A stretch of DNA of 64,000 bases from Gnetum montanum (lineage: Eukaryota > Streptophyta > Gnetopsida > Gnetales > Gnetaceae). The stretch covers positions 549,128 to 613,127 of the forward strand of contig MNCI01015694.1 in assembly GCA_015680685.1 (NCBI GenBank), written 5' to 3'. Position numbers and translations under genes: made by a program. The notes under the pieces were generated by a model. It saw nothing but the letters and a program-made list of their open reading frames with translations. It made no database searches and was not told the DNA's origin. Below are positions 23,561-36,117 of this stretch, in pieces. Every line of letters begins with the position of its first letter. Position 1 is the stretch's first letter.

Positions 23561-24860
23561 TCATCATTTGAGTCCCAAAACAACCCGATGTTTAAGCTCC
23601 AACAGTTCCCCCACAACCTTCGTGAGAATGCCTCGTCGACAAACTTACTAGGGTACGGTTGGAAAAAGAACGTCGAAGTCTTGAATTGGGACCACCAAAA
23701 CCCACTCCCTTAAATGTCGTACCTATTACTCCAACAACTAATGAGCTGAGCATAATTCATGAAACCAAAACATCAGGAATGCTCGATACATCAAATCCAA
23801 TCGTCACATTAGACCACACGAAAACCATTCCACAAGAGATATAGCTATTGGTTCCAATGGACCAAGTCTCAACGAGCATACTGAATAGTAAAGACTTGGC
23901 CAGTGCCCTAACTCAGGTCACATAGGCGCTTAAACAAAAAAACACATCTTTAAGAATGTATGACCTAATGATGACTTCTCAAGTTCATCGTGAAGCCTTA
24001 GTATGCATGTTAACATTGATCCTAGTTAGTGAATACTTGCCCTCAAATGAATCTTCCATTCATGCGGTAATGTTTCCATATCAAGGATCAAGAGCTACAT
24101 CACTAAGCTTCAAAATGGATAATATAAAAATAGATGAAAAAATGGGAGAAGTCACCACTGCACCCATGTTCATAACTATACAAGTAAATCAATTTAAAAT
24201 ACATAGGGTGCATGTAGATGACGGAGCAGCCACTAACGTAGTACCATACCGTGTCATCAAATAGTTAGGGCTAACTGAACAAGTCAAACCAACTTCCATG
24301 ACATTCCTGAAATTTTTCAGTGGATCACGCGTAGTTGTCAAAGGAACACTAACTTTGGATTTCATAGTAGGGGACCAGTTCCCCACGTCAGCTGAATTTG
24401 TAGTCATAGACGAGATGCCTAGATTTAACTTGATATTGGGACAACCATGGTTAGCCTAATTAAAAGTGGTTTCCTCACCCATTCACCAAGAGATTCACTT
24501 ACCCTATGAAGGTGGTGAAATCATTATACACGGTGATGCAGCTACACCCAACACCTTTGCACACGTGGGCACAAACCAAGGCTCAGAAGTTGAATTCAAT
24601 AAGCCTAAACAAGATAACACTACTCTCGAGCTTAAACAAGATGCCACACCCATTGGCAACCAAAATGACAACAAATCTCTAAACTGTGATCCCCTAGAAA
24701 ATATTGAAACATTACAAAACGTGGAAACATCAGAGCATGCTGACATAGGAGTTATTCCCCCAGACGTCTCATGGTCAAAATTACCGTTTAACATAATTAG
24801 CGAAGGAAATGCTAAATATACGATTACACCAACATTCCCAACACACCATGTTAGTATTTG
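23561..24860 (+). pseudogene. pol: Tat-like aspartic protease of N1 with N-terminal linker
   Basis: After a linker (23560-24040), the protease block reads NESSIHAVMFPYQGSRATSL, MGEVTTAPMFITIQV and HRVHVDDGAATNVVPYRVIK (24210-24264). Then come FSGSRVVVKGTLTLDFIVGD, EMPRFNLILGQPWLA and PIHQEIHLPYEGGEIIIHGD. VDDGAATN is the active-site region (usual D-S/T-G). A TAG follows YRVIK. The tail to 24860 is an open but low-complexity extension. Confidence 0.8.
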
Positions 24861-24879
24861 AAAATTAAAGAAGCTACTT

Positions 24880-25140
24880 AACTGTTAAAATGACTACTCG
24901 TCCGAAATGACGTTAAACTACTACTCATCTGAAATGATGTTAAATTACCAAGCATCTGCAATGACGTTAAACTAGCCATGATCAGAAATGGCCGGTTCCT
25001 TTTTTAAAAGAAAACAAAGAAAAATATTCGCCAAAAACAACAACAGTCTCCCCTTTTTCTTCAACAAAGATACAATAGTCCATCATGACTTTAAACTGAT
25101 GTGTGTAGCCCGAAATGGCTTTAAACTAGAGCACAGTATA
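24880..25140 (+). repeat. Array of ATGACNNTAAACT motifs after the N1 protease
   Basis: AATGACGTTAAACTACTACT, AATGATGTTAAATTACC, AATGACGTTAAACTAGCC, CATGACTTTAAACTGATG and AATGGCTTTAAACTAGAG follow one another at intervals of about 35-45 bases or more. Related arrays lie at 34640-34960 and 52075-52440, and single units near 30980 and 51880. Confidence 0.75.
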
Positions 25141-25426
25141 CCACCGATCTACTGAAATTTTGCTACATCATTATTGTTTATATTTTGCAGGTTATAATTC
25201 TCATTTCATATTTTTCTAGACACAATTATAGTTTACATTTATGTTCACAAAGAAACTTGAAAAAGTAAAACATAAATATATAAATGTATGTAATACAGAG
25301 TGTTAGCACAACAATAGAATAACTGCACATTATACCATGATCATGTTACATTTGTCTTCACATATCCCAAAAACAAAAAAAAAACTAGCAAAGAAACAAC
25401 AAGACTGACAAGACCAACAAGCCAAA

Positions 25427-28400
25427 TCATGCACTACTGTTAGGAGGGGGCTGGTCCCCAAAATCCTCTATGTCATTAGCTCCCGTCCCACTAGGGCTAG
25501 CCTCATCACCACCATGCCCCTATCATGAAGAGAAAACAAAACGACAAAATGAGTAAATGCACAAAAAAATAGGTAAAAGAAAGAAAAAATACTAAAGAGA
25601 AATGATGACTGAAAGCAATAAAATAATGCAAGCAATAAAATACTTATAGGTGGGGAAGGCCTGAGATTAGCTTCAAGGCACCGTAGAATCTCCTCTTCGG
25701 ACATGCAAGCCCAGTCTTTCTCAAGTCCAAGTTTGATGTTGGCCAAGATCTTAACCTTGTCCATGGAAGACCAGGAAGGGCACTTAAGAGAAAACATACT
25801 TGTTGAAGCCTCCCCGGAGGTAGTGATAATGGATCTCTTAGAAGACCCTTCCACTTCAGTGTATTCAACAAACTTCTCATAGGATGAGCGCAAACCTAAC
25901 CCCTCCATGAACATCTCCAACCGGCGACGCTCCATTGATTCCTCTTTCAACCATTTTTTATATTGATGCTTATGATATTTCTAATCTTGGCCCCATTTAT
26001 GTACTTTGGATGTGAAGGATTTCCAATCATGGAACTTTCTATTCAATAAATCCATCTGGGCCTTCTGTTCGGCCAAATCTCGAATCACCTGCACCTTACT
26101 ATTCAAGCTTGCCCAATAACATGCATAGGTGATCTTGGATGTATGCCAAGTACTATCACCTACCAACCTAGCAGAAGAAAAATCATAACGAGCTTGCAAG
26201 TCATTCCTCTCCTCCATCATCTTCACCAGATTTTCCTTCAATGATTGAATTTCAAGCCATAACTGTTCAATGGAGTGCCTACTGGTCCAGAGAGACTTGG
26301 CATTTGAGACAACACAACCCAAAACTGCATCATAAATACTTCTAGGGATCTGCTCAATGTCTTTAGGCAATTCTAGGAGACCATCAATGTGGGTAGCCTT
26401 GGAAGGACTCCATTGAAGCTTTCGCATCTACAAGTACAAAAATTACATATATAAGCCAACCAGAAACATCCAATAGATGCAAAAACACAATGAACTAAGG
26501 AATTTAGTATAAAGTACACACCTAATTCAGGATGAGCCTATCTCAGATGAGCAACAACATTGTTGATGATGCCAGTAACAAAGTCTACTTTATTGGGAAT
26601 CTTAGGCCATAGCCTCAATGGATCAGTGGATCTTGAATCTACATGAGAAGGCATCTCAACTAGGGCCTCAAACTCCAACCCACCCGCCTGAGATGAAGGT
26701 GCTTCAGGTACCTTAGCATCCATTTATGATTTCAAGAAAATCCATGATAGTCAAAACAATGTACAAAACTAAGAATATAAAAAATGTAGATCAAACTAAC
26801 AAGACTTACCAAGTAGCCCTTTGCTAGTCAGCTCAGGTAGATCACCAAGGTGTAGAGACCCATCAAAGAAACCGTCAAAAATACCTTTCTCCTTACTTGA
26901 GTGCTTAAGGGCATCTAAAGCCTTAGCAAGTGTTGCTTCCATGGTACTCATCTCATCCTCTTCCCGTAAGCTAGGAATAGCTTGAACTGTCTCTTCTCTC
27001 GTATCCTCCTCTTCATCTCACCCAGTGGTGACTGCTTCAAGTTCACCCATTAGAACTAATCCTTCCCTTTCCCTCTCAGGGGTATCCTTTGTTAGCATCA
27101 AGAAATCTAAAGTTAGCATGACGTAATAGGCATACATGTTTAAGCAAATAAGTAAAATTCAAGAGGCAAAAGAAAAAATAATAAACTACTTACCCACTCT
27201 TGGCAAGGTGAATCGAATCTTCTTAGCCCTTGACAGCCTCGCTTCCGTGGTAGGATCTCTCGAATGCTCACCTCTTCTCACCTTAGCCTTGGCCTTCTCG
27301 ATGGTCTCTTGGATCAAGTGCTCACTCAACTCTCCTAATGCTTGTGTGTAGTGGGGGTGGATCCAATCCTAGGCTATCACGCGAATGATGAGAATGACTG
27401 GCAGGGCCCCTTGTTGTTACAGAGACTAACTCCTCGATGGCTTCAGGTAGATCTTGGCATCTAGTGGTGTTAAATAGGTGACAGATCCAGGGGCGAGACA
27501 ACTATGAACGGTCCCTTAGCACATAATGGGTATCTTCGTAGACCACTAAGAACTTAGCAAACATACAGAGATAGCCCACAAAAAATGCAAAGGTGAAGTG
27601 GGACCTAGCATCAACATTAGAGCGTAGCCTGATGATCTCTCCATAGAGACCCAATACAAGGAACTGTGCCCAATCGTAATGCATACCAGTCTCTAAGACT
27701 GAACACATAACACGTGTAGACTCCACCCCAAGACTTCTTGCTTGGGAAATAGACTTAGGAAATGCTCGAGCTCTAAAGAGCAGGTACAGAAAGTTTACCT
27801 CCACCAAGCTAGTATTTTCCTGCATGGTGAAGCCCTTAGGACCTCGTGGTACACCTAGCTAGTCTTCAAGTTCCTTGATCACATGCCCCTCTCTAGTTCC
27901 CCTATCTACTGCCACCTTAACACCATCCGCTAGCATGTCAAAAAGATTAGAAAAGAATTCGATGGTGAGGTGGAAGGACACCTTCACTCCCCGAACCCAT
28001 GTAGTAAAATAGGAGACTTCATCATTAAAAGAGTCAATGATAGCAACCATTTTAGTCATGGGAACGTTGGGAGTCAAGGCAGTAAACAAGTCCAGCAGGC
28101 CTGCAAGGGTAAGATCACTGATGATTTGTTCGGATGCCTTCTTGTGCAACCACTATTGTGACTCCTCTGTCTCTCCAAACTTCATACAGAGGGTAGCCTC
28201 AGTGCACCTGGATATGACGTTAACCTCATCAAGGGGGACAACCTTTGTAGAAAAGACACAGGAGAGATTGAGTCAAATCAAGAACATGCTAAGAAATGAT
28301 TTAACAAAAATGAAAATCAAGCCCAGAACATAATCATTTACCACTATCAAATGGAGTAGGTATACTTGCTGTAGGGTCAACCGTTTGAGGAAAAATGGGC

Positions 28401-29152
28401 CCATCAGGAGACCAATCCTCATGTAGCCAGCCATGAACTTGACAACGTTCAAAGGCCCTAGAGAATTGCATAGGATAATTGACAATAGCATCCTTGGTCT
28501 AGCCTAGCACCGCAACATGAAGTGTGGGGCCCATCATGAATGTCTCCAAGGCTTTGCAGGCTATGGCAAGTCCGCTATCATCCTCATGCAATCCATGCTC
28601 AGCAAAACGGGGCCTGTGAAAGAAAGGGTATTCACATGTAAACAATGATTATAACACTAACAGAACCAAAGTTAATACACGTATAAAAGAGCATACTTGT
28701 CTACTCAGTATACAATTCCAGGTGGATTTTGCAACATTGTATGTCCGTGGCAAGCTAGAAACAATGTGCTACTACTATTGTAATGGCTGCAAGACGACAA
28801 TCCCCACACACGAGTTAAAGAGTGTGTAGATCTAGGACCTTCGATAACACCTCCCTCGACTGCATATAGCCCCTCGTCTATGTCAACAATGAAAGCTAAC
28901 ACACCTCACGTTGAGCTAGATAACATGGTCTCAACAATGTCATGAGTCAGCTGCTCACTCAAATGAGACCATATGACAACACTGAAATTCTACAGAATAA
29001 ATGATAAAAAAGAACCAACATTCAGATGAAACCATATTACGTGCACCCCTATCCGCATGTCATAACTAGCCATTTTTTGTTCCAAAGGGCCAAACCAAGA
29101 TAGCACACCAACAAGTTCGACCACAAGGAGATAAGGCTTAGGCCCCCTGCAT
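25427..29152 (-). pseudogene. Antisense multi-exon accessory gene inside N1 (between protease and RT)
   Basis: Minus-strand open blocks are separated by AT-rich stretches with splice-like borders. Candidate exons, 5' to 3': about 29152-29033, 28989-28697, 28613-28342 (after TTTCTTTCACAG, before GTAAATG), 28242-27194 (before GTAAGT), 27086-26810 (before GTAAGTC), 26711-26520, 26427-25644 (after TACTTGTAG) and 25519-25427. The 28242-27194 block includes WVRGVKVSFHLTIEFFSNLF and ETGMHYDWAQFLVLGLYGEI, reminiscent of the 'putative plant transposon protein' domain found in plant retroelements. Block 26427-25644 is coiled-coil-like (LWLEIQSLKENLVKMMEERN). The last exon ends in an acidic/Pro tail (DIEDFGDQPPPNSS, then TGA). 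Stops and an unresolved phase at the last junction show it is broken. Function unknown. Confidence 0.6.
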
Positions 29153-29615
29153 AGAGCCAAAACCTCAGGTAAGTAACTTAAAACATGTAAAACTTATAAA
29201 TTGAAAAAAAAATAAATAAATGAGAAAATAAAACCCAACAAATAACTAATATTCAACATGCACACAAGTTTACCCCATGAGACAAGAATACCGATATTTT
29301 TTTGGTATATCTAACACTCATTGGGGAACATTGGAAATCATTAGAGAACATCAATACTTAAATACAACATTCACAAAAACTATGTAAGTCATTTAAGACT
29401 CCGAATCACATCACACCAGTGAGTAAGAACCAGTAAGTAATAGCATTGGGCAAGAGGCGTCATGAATTTCATGTTCTCTCAAAAAATAGAACATTTTCTC
29501 ATGCTGCAACAAAAATAAATATTTACTCACGCTACCAAGCAAAAGTTCCTTATTACTCACGTTGAGTAACGCTTGTGTGGTAGTAAAGACCATCGCTCAC
29601 ACTATCCACACCGCA

Positions 29616-29790
29616 AAAATGCACAAAACAAATTACAGTTCCCCCAACTTGCACTAACGCCCAAGCAAAAAATACAAAATCACGGTTAAAATGCACAAAA
29701 AATTACAGTTCCCACAACTTGTGCTAATGCCTGAGCAAAAAATACAAAATCATGGTTAAAAATGCACAAGAAACTGCAGTTCTTGTAACT
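29616..29790 (+). repeat. About 72-bp tandem repeat, 2.4 copies
   Basis: Units start with AAAATGCACAA at 29616, 29688 and about 29759. Each contains TTACAGTTCCC and then AACTTG, and ends CAAAAAATACAAAATCA. Confidence 0.8.
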
Positions 29791-30003
29791 CACGCAAAAA
29801 ATAGAGCCCTGTAACTAATGCATAAAATACAGTGAAATGCCCTGCAACTAGCACTAGATAAACAATCCTTCAACTAGCGCTGGAGATGTGGCCTTGTGAT
29901 TTTTTGCTGTAGTAAATAGTAATTCAAAACCCTAGTTCTCCTAACCAAAAATGCAGCCAACAATACCCAAAACGTGGTAGTCCCTACAACGCATGCTACC
30001 AAG

Positions 30004-30165
30004 GCAAGGCAACTATTCACGCTGTCCAAGGTAGCTATTCACGCTGCCTAGGGAAAGTTACTCACGCTGCCCAAGGCAAGTTACTCATGCTGCCTAGGGC
30101 AAGTTACTCACACTGTCCCGGGAAAGTTACTCACACTATCGAGGGCAAGTTACTCACGCTAGAGC
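30004..30165 (+). repeat. 23-bp tandem repeat built on TTACTCACGCT
   Basis: TCACGCT-type cores occur at 30017, 30039, 30062, 30085, 30108, 30131 and 30154, a 22-23 bp period with seven units. The unit is GGCAAGTTACTCACGCTGCC plus three variable bases. Confidence 0.92.
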
Positions 30166-31099
30166 AATTCATGCTACTAGGGAAATTCATGCGCACACCA
30201 GAGCATCACTCACAATGACACTAGAACCCCTGAACTAGCTGCTAATAGCTCATGTTGAACCCTAATTAATCACACTGGCTGATTCCCAAAAGGTAACCCC
30301 AAATGCAATTGAAAACACAAACACCCTGGAACACAGTGAAAGAATTAAGAAAACACGATCGTTGCCAGAAAATTAAAATTTAAATCATCCTCATACATTG
30401 AAATATGGTGGTTCCCATAACTTAGATGCTGCCACTCATTGGTGTTATGCTGCAAAATTAAAAAACGAACAGAAAAGGAGGGAAGGAATTAACCTGCACA
30501 AGGTTACAACCCATGAAGAAATCCTAGGCTATGGAAGGCATTGAAGCAGTTCCTCGCCCTCCTCCACAAGTGCCAAGCTTGCCTGATTCTTCCCCTTTCC
30601 CCATTCCTGCTTTCCCTTGCCCTTCATCCTGCTCACGCTATGTCTTCTTAGCCACCCACATTTCTGGTTGCTCATGCTGTGCACTGGTCCTCTAAACTCA
30701 CGCTACGCCAAATTACTCATGCTCATGCCACACTTGGTGCCATTTTATCTCATATTGTAGCCACATGGCGTCTCGTCCTCTATCTTCTTATTTATTTTAT
30801 TTTATTTTATTTGATTCTTGTGATCCAGAAGTAGCTACCTTTGTTTATTTCTCTTATATTTATTAACCTTTGCAAAATAACCCATGCATTTTTACAAAAA
30901 TCCACAAAAAATTCAACAATCATGAAAAAATCATAATAGTTGTATATACTTGGAACATGACTAGCAGACAGCCCGGTATGGCCTTAAACTGCCACACCTA
31001 GCCCGAGTAAGGCAAGCGTTTGTATAGGATAATAAACTATTCACCGCGTGCCTTCGTTGCATTGAGACATAGAAAATAATTCTACAAGAAATAGAAACT

Positions 31100-32780
31100 C
31101 ACCCTTGCTCACATGGCTCCCCATTTAATTGGCAGGGGAAAATGCATGGATAGCAAGCGCCTCTTTTCACCGCTATCTATCAATGGACCACATGGGACCA
31201 TTCAACAAGAAGTCAATCTAGAATCCATTGATCTAGATTCATCATCAATTTATGATAGTTTCATGGCATCCACTTAAGGAACATCAGACTACCTTAAAGA
31301 TATGACTAAAACTTTGGACTTAGAAGCTAACAACATCATTGAGGATCCCATCGTTGAAGTCCTCATAACCATGTCTAGTGGCGAGGTTAAAACATTAAAA
31401 CTAAGTACTCTACTAAATCCGTAAATTGCCAATGACATTACACAAGTGCTAAAGAATAATATCAAAACATTTGCTTGGTCATATATCGATATGCCAGGGC
31501 TAGACCCTCGCATCATCTAGCATAACATCATCCTCAATGAAAAACTTAGACCAATAAAGCAAAAAGCATGAAAGGTTAGGCCTGAGGTAGCGTTGGCAGT
31601 TCATAATGAAATCAGGAAGCTCTATAAAGGATTCACATATGAAAGGTTAGGCCTGAGGTATCCAACATTGTTGTAGTCCCTAAGAAGAATGGTAGCATTC
31701 GCATATGTATTGACTTCCGTGACCTCAACGTAGCCACTATAAAGGATGACTTCCCCCTACCCAGTATTGACCAACTCGTTGACTCAACTGCTGGGCACCC
31801 ATTATTATCCTTTATGGAAGGATTCTTGGGATATAACCAAATCAAGATCAACTGAGAACACCAACTTAGGACGACCTTCATGACACCCTGGGGCATGTTA
31901 TGTTATATAATGATGTTATTCGGTCTAAAAAATGTGGGTGCCACATATCAATGGGAAATGACATATATATTTAGCGATTACATGCTTGATTCACTCAATG
32001 ATTATGTAGAAGACATCGCAGTCAAGTCCAAAATAACCGAACAACACACAAAGCACTTAGATTTGGTACTTAAACATTGTCTCAAATACGACCTTAGGCT
32101 TAACCCAAACAAATGTGTCTTTGCGGTTAAGACAAGAAAAATGCTTGGCTTCGTAGTATCCAAAACAGGTATACGAGTAGACCCCAATAAGGTTAAAGTA
32201 ATAACTAGTATGTAATTGCCTGGGAACCTTACTGAATTACATGGTCTGCAAGGTATATTGCAATTCATCAGACGCTTTATCGGGAAGCTAACTGATAAGG
32301 TAAAACCCATGCAGTATTTACTACGAAAGAACATCCATTTTCAATGGACTCAATAGTGCCAAGAAGCCTTTGAAAACATAAAAATGGAGTTATCTCAATT
32401 GCCAACAGTTCATCCCCCGCAAAGCGGTAAAACTTTTTACATCTACCTTGTGACATCCGATACATCCATTGCATCCATGCTTTACCAAAAATGAGAAGAT
32501 GGAGCTGAGATCCCCGTTTACTACTTAAGCCACACCTTGGTTGCCCATGAACAACGATACAATGACGTGGAGAGATCATGCTTTGCCCTTGTCTTTTCCT
32601 TGAAAAAGTGGCAGCATTACCTCTTCCGCAACCAAGTCAATATCATTTGCAAAGATAACGTGCTTCGAGCTATCACCAAAAACATCTATGAATCAAGTAG
32701 GTTAGCTAGATGGAAGGCAATGATTGTAGAGTTTGACTTGCGTTATGTTGCTCAATCCTCCACTAAGGGTTAAGCAATAG
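31100..32780 (+). pseudogene. pol: Tat-like reverse transcriptase and RNase H of N1
   Basis: Pieces in order: KNNIKTFAWSYIDMPGLDPR, IRICIDFRDLNVATIKDDFP, LPSIDQLVDSTAGHPLLSFM, FLGYNQIKIN, TTFMTPWGMLCY, KNVGATYQ, LNDYVEDIAVKSK, LRLNPNKCVFAV, LGFVVSKTGIRVDPNKVKVI. RNase H then follows with FYIYLVTSDTSIASMLYQK and EQRYNDVERSCFALVFSLKK. The catalytic box is YVED, so the second Asp has become Glu. A 5' stretch of the fingers is duplicated: AAAGGTTAGGCCTGAGGTA occurs at about 31571 and 31642. TAG stops are frequent. This enzyme would make the element cDNA and remove the RNA strand. Confidence 0.9.
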
Positions 32781-32859
32781 CCAATCAGTTGATTGCATCA
32801 TCAACACAAGATCAAGCAACAATCAACCTCGAATTCCCTGAAAAAGATATTAATACCAT

Positions 32860-33400
32860 AGACGTAGTGCCCGATAATTATGATGCAATCCTGTACTTTG
32901 ACAGAGCATCCACCTCCTGAGGGGGAAGTGCTATAGCTATCATAACATATCCCTCAAAATAAATTCATCCATTTTCCTATCAACTAAACTTCCCTTGCAC
33001 CAACAATGTGGTGGAGTATGAAGGTCTTCTTAGAGGTCTCATAGCAGTGCTAACTTCAGGAATCACACGTCTTATAGTTCGAGGTGATTCACAGTTAGTA
33101 ATCAATCAAGTCATAGAGATCTATGCATGCAAAGCTCCGCATTTGCAACCATACTGTGACCTGACTAAACATTTGCTAAAAAAACTGATCAACATAGACG
33201 TGCAACATATTCCTAGGAACAAAAATACCATTGCCGATGCACTTGCCACACTAGCCTTGAACATGACACCCAAGATGTTCCATGTGTTTCCTAATTCTAT
33301 AACAAATTGTGCCAAACCAGTAACCAATGCCCTCGATGAAATACCCATAGCATCCGTTAGCACTACATAAGCAATAGAGTGGTGTGATGAAATAAAAGAG
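32860..33400 (+). pseudogene. pol: Archaeal-type second RNase H of N1
   Basis: The block YDAILYFDRAST, NNVVEYEGLLRGLIAV, TRLIVRGDSQLVINQVI, PRNKNTIADALATLAL has the acidic residues of a type-1 RNase H (Asp in YFDRAST, Glu in VEYEGLL, Asp in RGDSQ, Asp in ADALA). It lies between the usual RNase H and integrase, which is diagnostic for the Tat lineage. All four acidic residues remain, although the Gly after the first Asp has become Arg and a stop follows shortly. Frame 33008-33370 is open. Confidence 0.88.
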
Positions 33401-33419
33401 TACCTTCTATGAGGCAAAC

Positions 33420-34618
33420 CACCACAACATTTGACGAGTGCTCAAAAAGACGCAGTGTGAAAATGCTCTAGGAAATATGCATTAATAGGGGACACCTTGT
33501 GTCGCAAGTCCTATGAAGGCATCCTGTTGACGTGCGTCAGTAGCATCGATGGCCAAACAATCGTAGAATAGGTTCATGAAGGACTATGCAGAGGGCATAT
33601 AGCACCCAAGGCAATGGCAACAAAAATTAGACGTTTAGGCTATTACTGGCCACACATGGAGTATGACTGCTTCTCCAGGGTTAGGAAATGCAACATTTTC
33701 CAAAGGCACAGTAACCTAATACATGTACCACCTAATGAGTTGCATACTGCGCAAATCACATGGCCATTTCAAAAATGGGGATTAGACATCATTGGGCCTA
33801 TAACACCACCATCTTTAGCGGGACATAGCTTCATCATCACTACGATTGAATACTTCACAAAATGGGTAGAAGCTATTCCCCTTAGGAAAACCACGTCCAA
33901 ACATGTCTACAGCTTCATATTAGAAAACATTGTAACCTGCTTTGGCATCCCAATGACCATAGTCACTGATAATGGGCCACAGTTTAGCAGTACAGATACT
34001 AAAAGCTTATGTGAAAGCCTAGGTATTAAACACTCATTTTCATCACCATATTACCCATAGAGCAATGGTCAAGAAAAATCTATGAATAAAACGATCATCA
34101 CAGTGCTCAAGAAAATGCTTAATCAAAGCAAGAGACGATGGCACAAGTAGTTAATCTATGCATTATGGGCATACCGAACAATGCATCGAACGTCCATAGG
34201 TAAAACACCACATAGGTTGGTATACGGATCTGAAGCTATGTTACCTTTGTAGTTACAGGTTCCCTCGCTGCGGATAATGCTCTCTAGCCTCCTTGACGAA
34301 AGCCAGAACAACGAACTACACATCGTTGACCTCAACACGGTGGAGGAATAAAGGGTACGAATGCTTGATCAAATCGAATGGTACCAGAGACAGCAATGAC
34401 AATGTCATCAACATAATCCACATAAGCGGCCAATGAAGGAAGGTGACCTAGTTCTAAAGTTAGCCCACGAACACTCAGACAAATTCTCAGCCAATTGGGA
34501 AGGACCTTACTTAGTCACTAAAGCCTATGATAATGGGACATTCAAGCTCGCCAACATGGATAGAAATGAATTGGCCAATCCTACAAATCATGTGTACCTG
34601 AAACCATTCTACATCTAA
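33420..34618 (+). pseudogene. pol: Tat-like integrase of N1
   Basis: The N-terminal zinc domain reads VHEGLCRGHIAPKAM, then YYWPHM and VRKCNIFQRH. The last Cys of HHCC is replaced by Phe. Core: WGLDIIGPITPP (Asp), FTKWVEAIPLRKTT, MTIVTDNGPQFSS (Asp), then YYP, stop and SNGQEKSMNKTI, where the usual Glu position appears shifted or replaced by Lys. The C-terminal part (MKEGDLVLKLAHEHSDKFSA, NWEGPYLVTKAYDNGTFKLA) ends at TAA 34616-34618. Frames 33614-34060 and 34433-34618 are open. Confidence 0.92.
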
Positions 34619-34639
34619 TGATCTTAAGGTACACCACGA

Positions 34640-34960
34640 TCCTAGCATCACGACCTAAAACTAATACCACAGAATAGTCCTGGAGCTATGACTTAAAACT
34701 ACTAGCACCACAGAATGTCTTGGCATCATGATGGTAAATTGACACCATAGAGCTTTATCCCACATGACACTAAACTGCCACACTTATCCACAAAAGTCCA
34801 CTAAGACTATAAACTAGCTAGCCTCTTCATAGTCCACCATGACTATAAACTAGCATTACACTATCCGCTATGATGATAAAATAGTGACGTCCAAATGATT
34901 ATGATGTAAAAATAATCCACAATAGTCCGTTAACACTATAAATTGGTGACATCATCAACA
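34640..34960 (+). repeat. Array of ATGACNNTAAACTNGC motifs after the N1 integrase
   Basis: About nine degenerate units include CATCACGACCTAAAACTAAT, CTATGACTTAAAACTACTAG, CATGACACTAAACTGCC, CTAAGACTATAAACTAGC, CATGACTATAAACTAGC and ATGATGATAAAATAG. Spacing is roughly 35-40 bases, each often preceded by GTCC. The array aligns with 52100-52440 of N2. Confidence 0.85.
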
Positions 34961-36117
34961 ACCTAGCGTCTTTTTAAAAGGCATGCTGCTGCAATCGGCT
35001 GTACGTGCTCACCAAGGACCTGCCACCTGATTTGTCACATAGATCAGGATGAAACTGATGCTGATTAAAATTTTGTTGGCCTTGAAACTCCACATGATGG
35101 CTCCATTCCATTGGTTGAGTTCAAGTTTAAAGTGCTTTAGCTAACTAAATCATTTGTGTTTTTCTTGCTCCCTTGGAGTGGTGTTTGCAGGATGACACAC
35201 TTGAGGCATTTGTGCATAGATGCTTTCCATCATGACGACAAGGTGTCACATTCTCCCTAACGCTCATAACTAGGTTGATCAATCCATTCATAAGTACATT
35301 TCCAACTCCTGATGCATTCCCCATTCCTCATCATGATCTTTTTTACCCTACTTAATTATAGTCCCTTGATACAATATTTATCCCAAAGCTCTTGATGCAC
35401 TATTGTCCACTGCGATTCCCTAAGTAGTTGCAACACAAAACACAACACATAGCACATGATACAAATGCAAAGCACATGAGCATGAATACGACACAAAAAA
35501 ATGCAAGCTCCTTAAAAAAAAGGAAGAAAAGTAAAGATACAAAAAAAGAAAAGAGAACAAAAAAAAGGGTCAAAGAGCAAAATACATGGAAAAGGTCTCC
35601 ATGACCCCGTGGACATCATAGACCAAAGATCATTGGCTCTTCTCATACATGCCCTAGGCGAGAAGACAATTGTCTTGGGAAAACACTCATGTCGCAAATG
35701 ATCATGTGGCACATCATTGCATGGCTTTGGCTATTTACAACAGGCCCCCTTAAACATAACACAAGGGTTCCATTTCTCCAAAGAATGCACCTCCAGTGTC
35801 TCGGTTCTAAGTCTACTGAGAACCTAGCTATTGACAAAGACCAATGACATGACTTGCTCATGCGAGAGCACTCCTCTCTCACAATTCTAGCAACACTTAT
35901 AACCCTCGATCATCTTTCGGTTCCCCTGACAACAACCAATTCCCTCCTTTCCCTAAACTACATTCCCCTCAACCCAATGTACTTTTGAGCATGGTGCGAT
36001 GACATCCGGCCAGGGGCCAATGGACAATGCTTGGTACTTGGTCGTTCATGGTGTTTTGTAATTCTTTGTCGACACCTCTCAGGTAGATTCCTCCAGACGT
36101 TAAAAAAGAAGGGCCAA
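34961..36117 (+). other. 3' noncoding region of N1 with purine tract and PPT
   Basis: No coding frame is supported. The minus-strand frames around 35512-35882 are shadows. Positions 35510-35580 are A/G-rich. Immediately before the 3' LTR, AAAAAAGAAGGGCCAA (36102-36117) is the polypurine tract that would prime plus-strand DNA. The matching stretch in N2 ends AAAGAGAGGCCAA. Confidence 0.75.

Larger units (their letters stand above)
29180..30950. other. Gene-free region 5' of the antisense gene, with minisatellites
   Basis: No sense or antisense frame is convincing. The region contains about 72-bp repeats (29616-29790), a 23-bp array (30004-30165) and many isolated CTCACGCT/CTCATGCT motifs up to 30730. 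By position it could include the promoter of the antisense gene, but I see no clear TATA box. Confidence 0.55.

Noticed and set aside
30004-30165. CRISPR-like array (23-bp units)
   Set aside because: Units are directly adjacent with no spacers.
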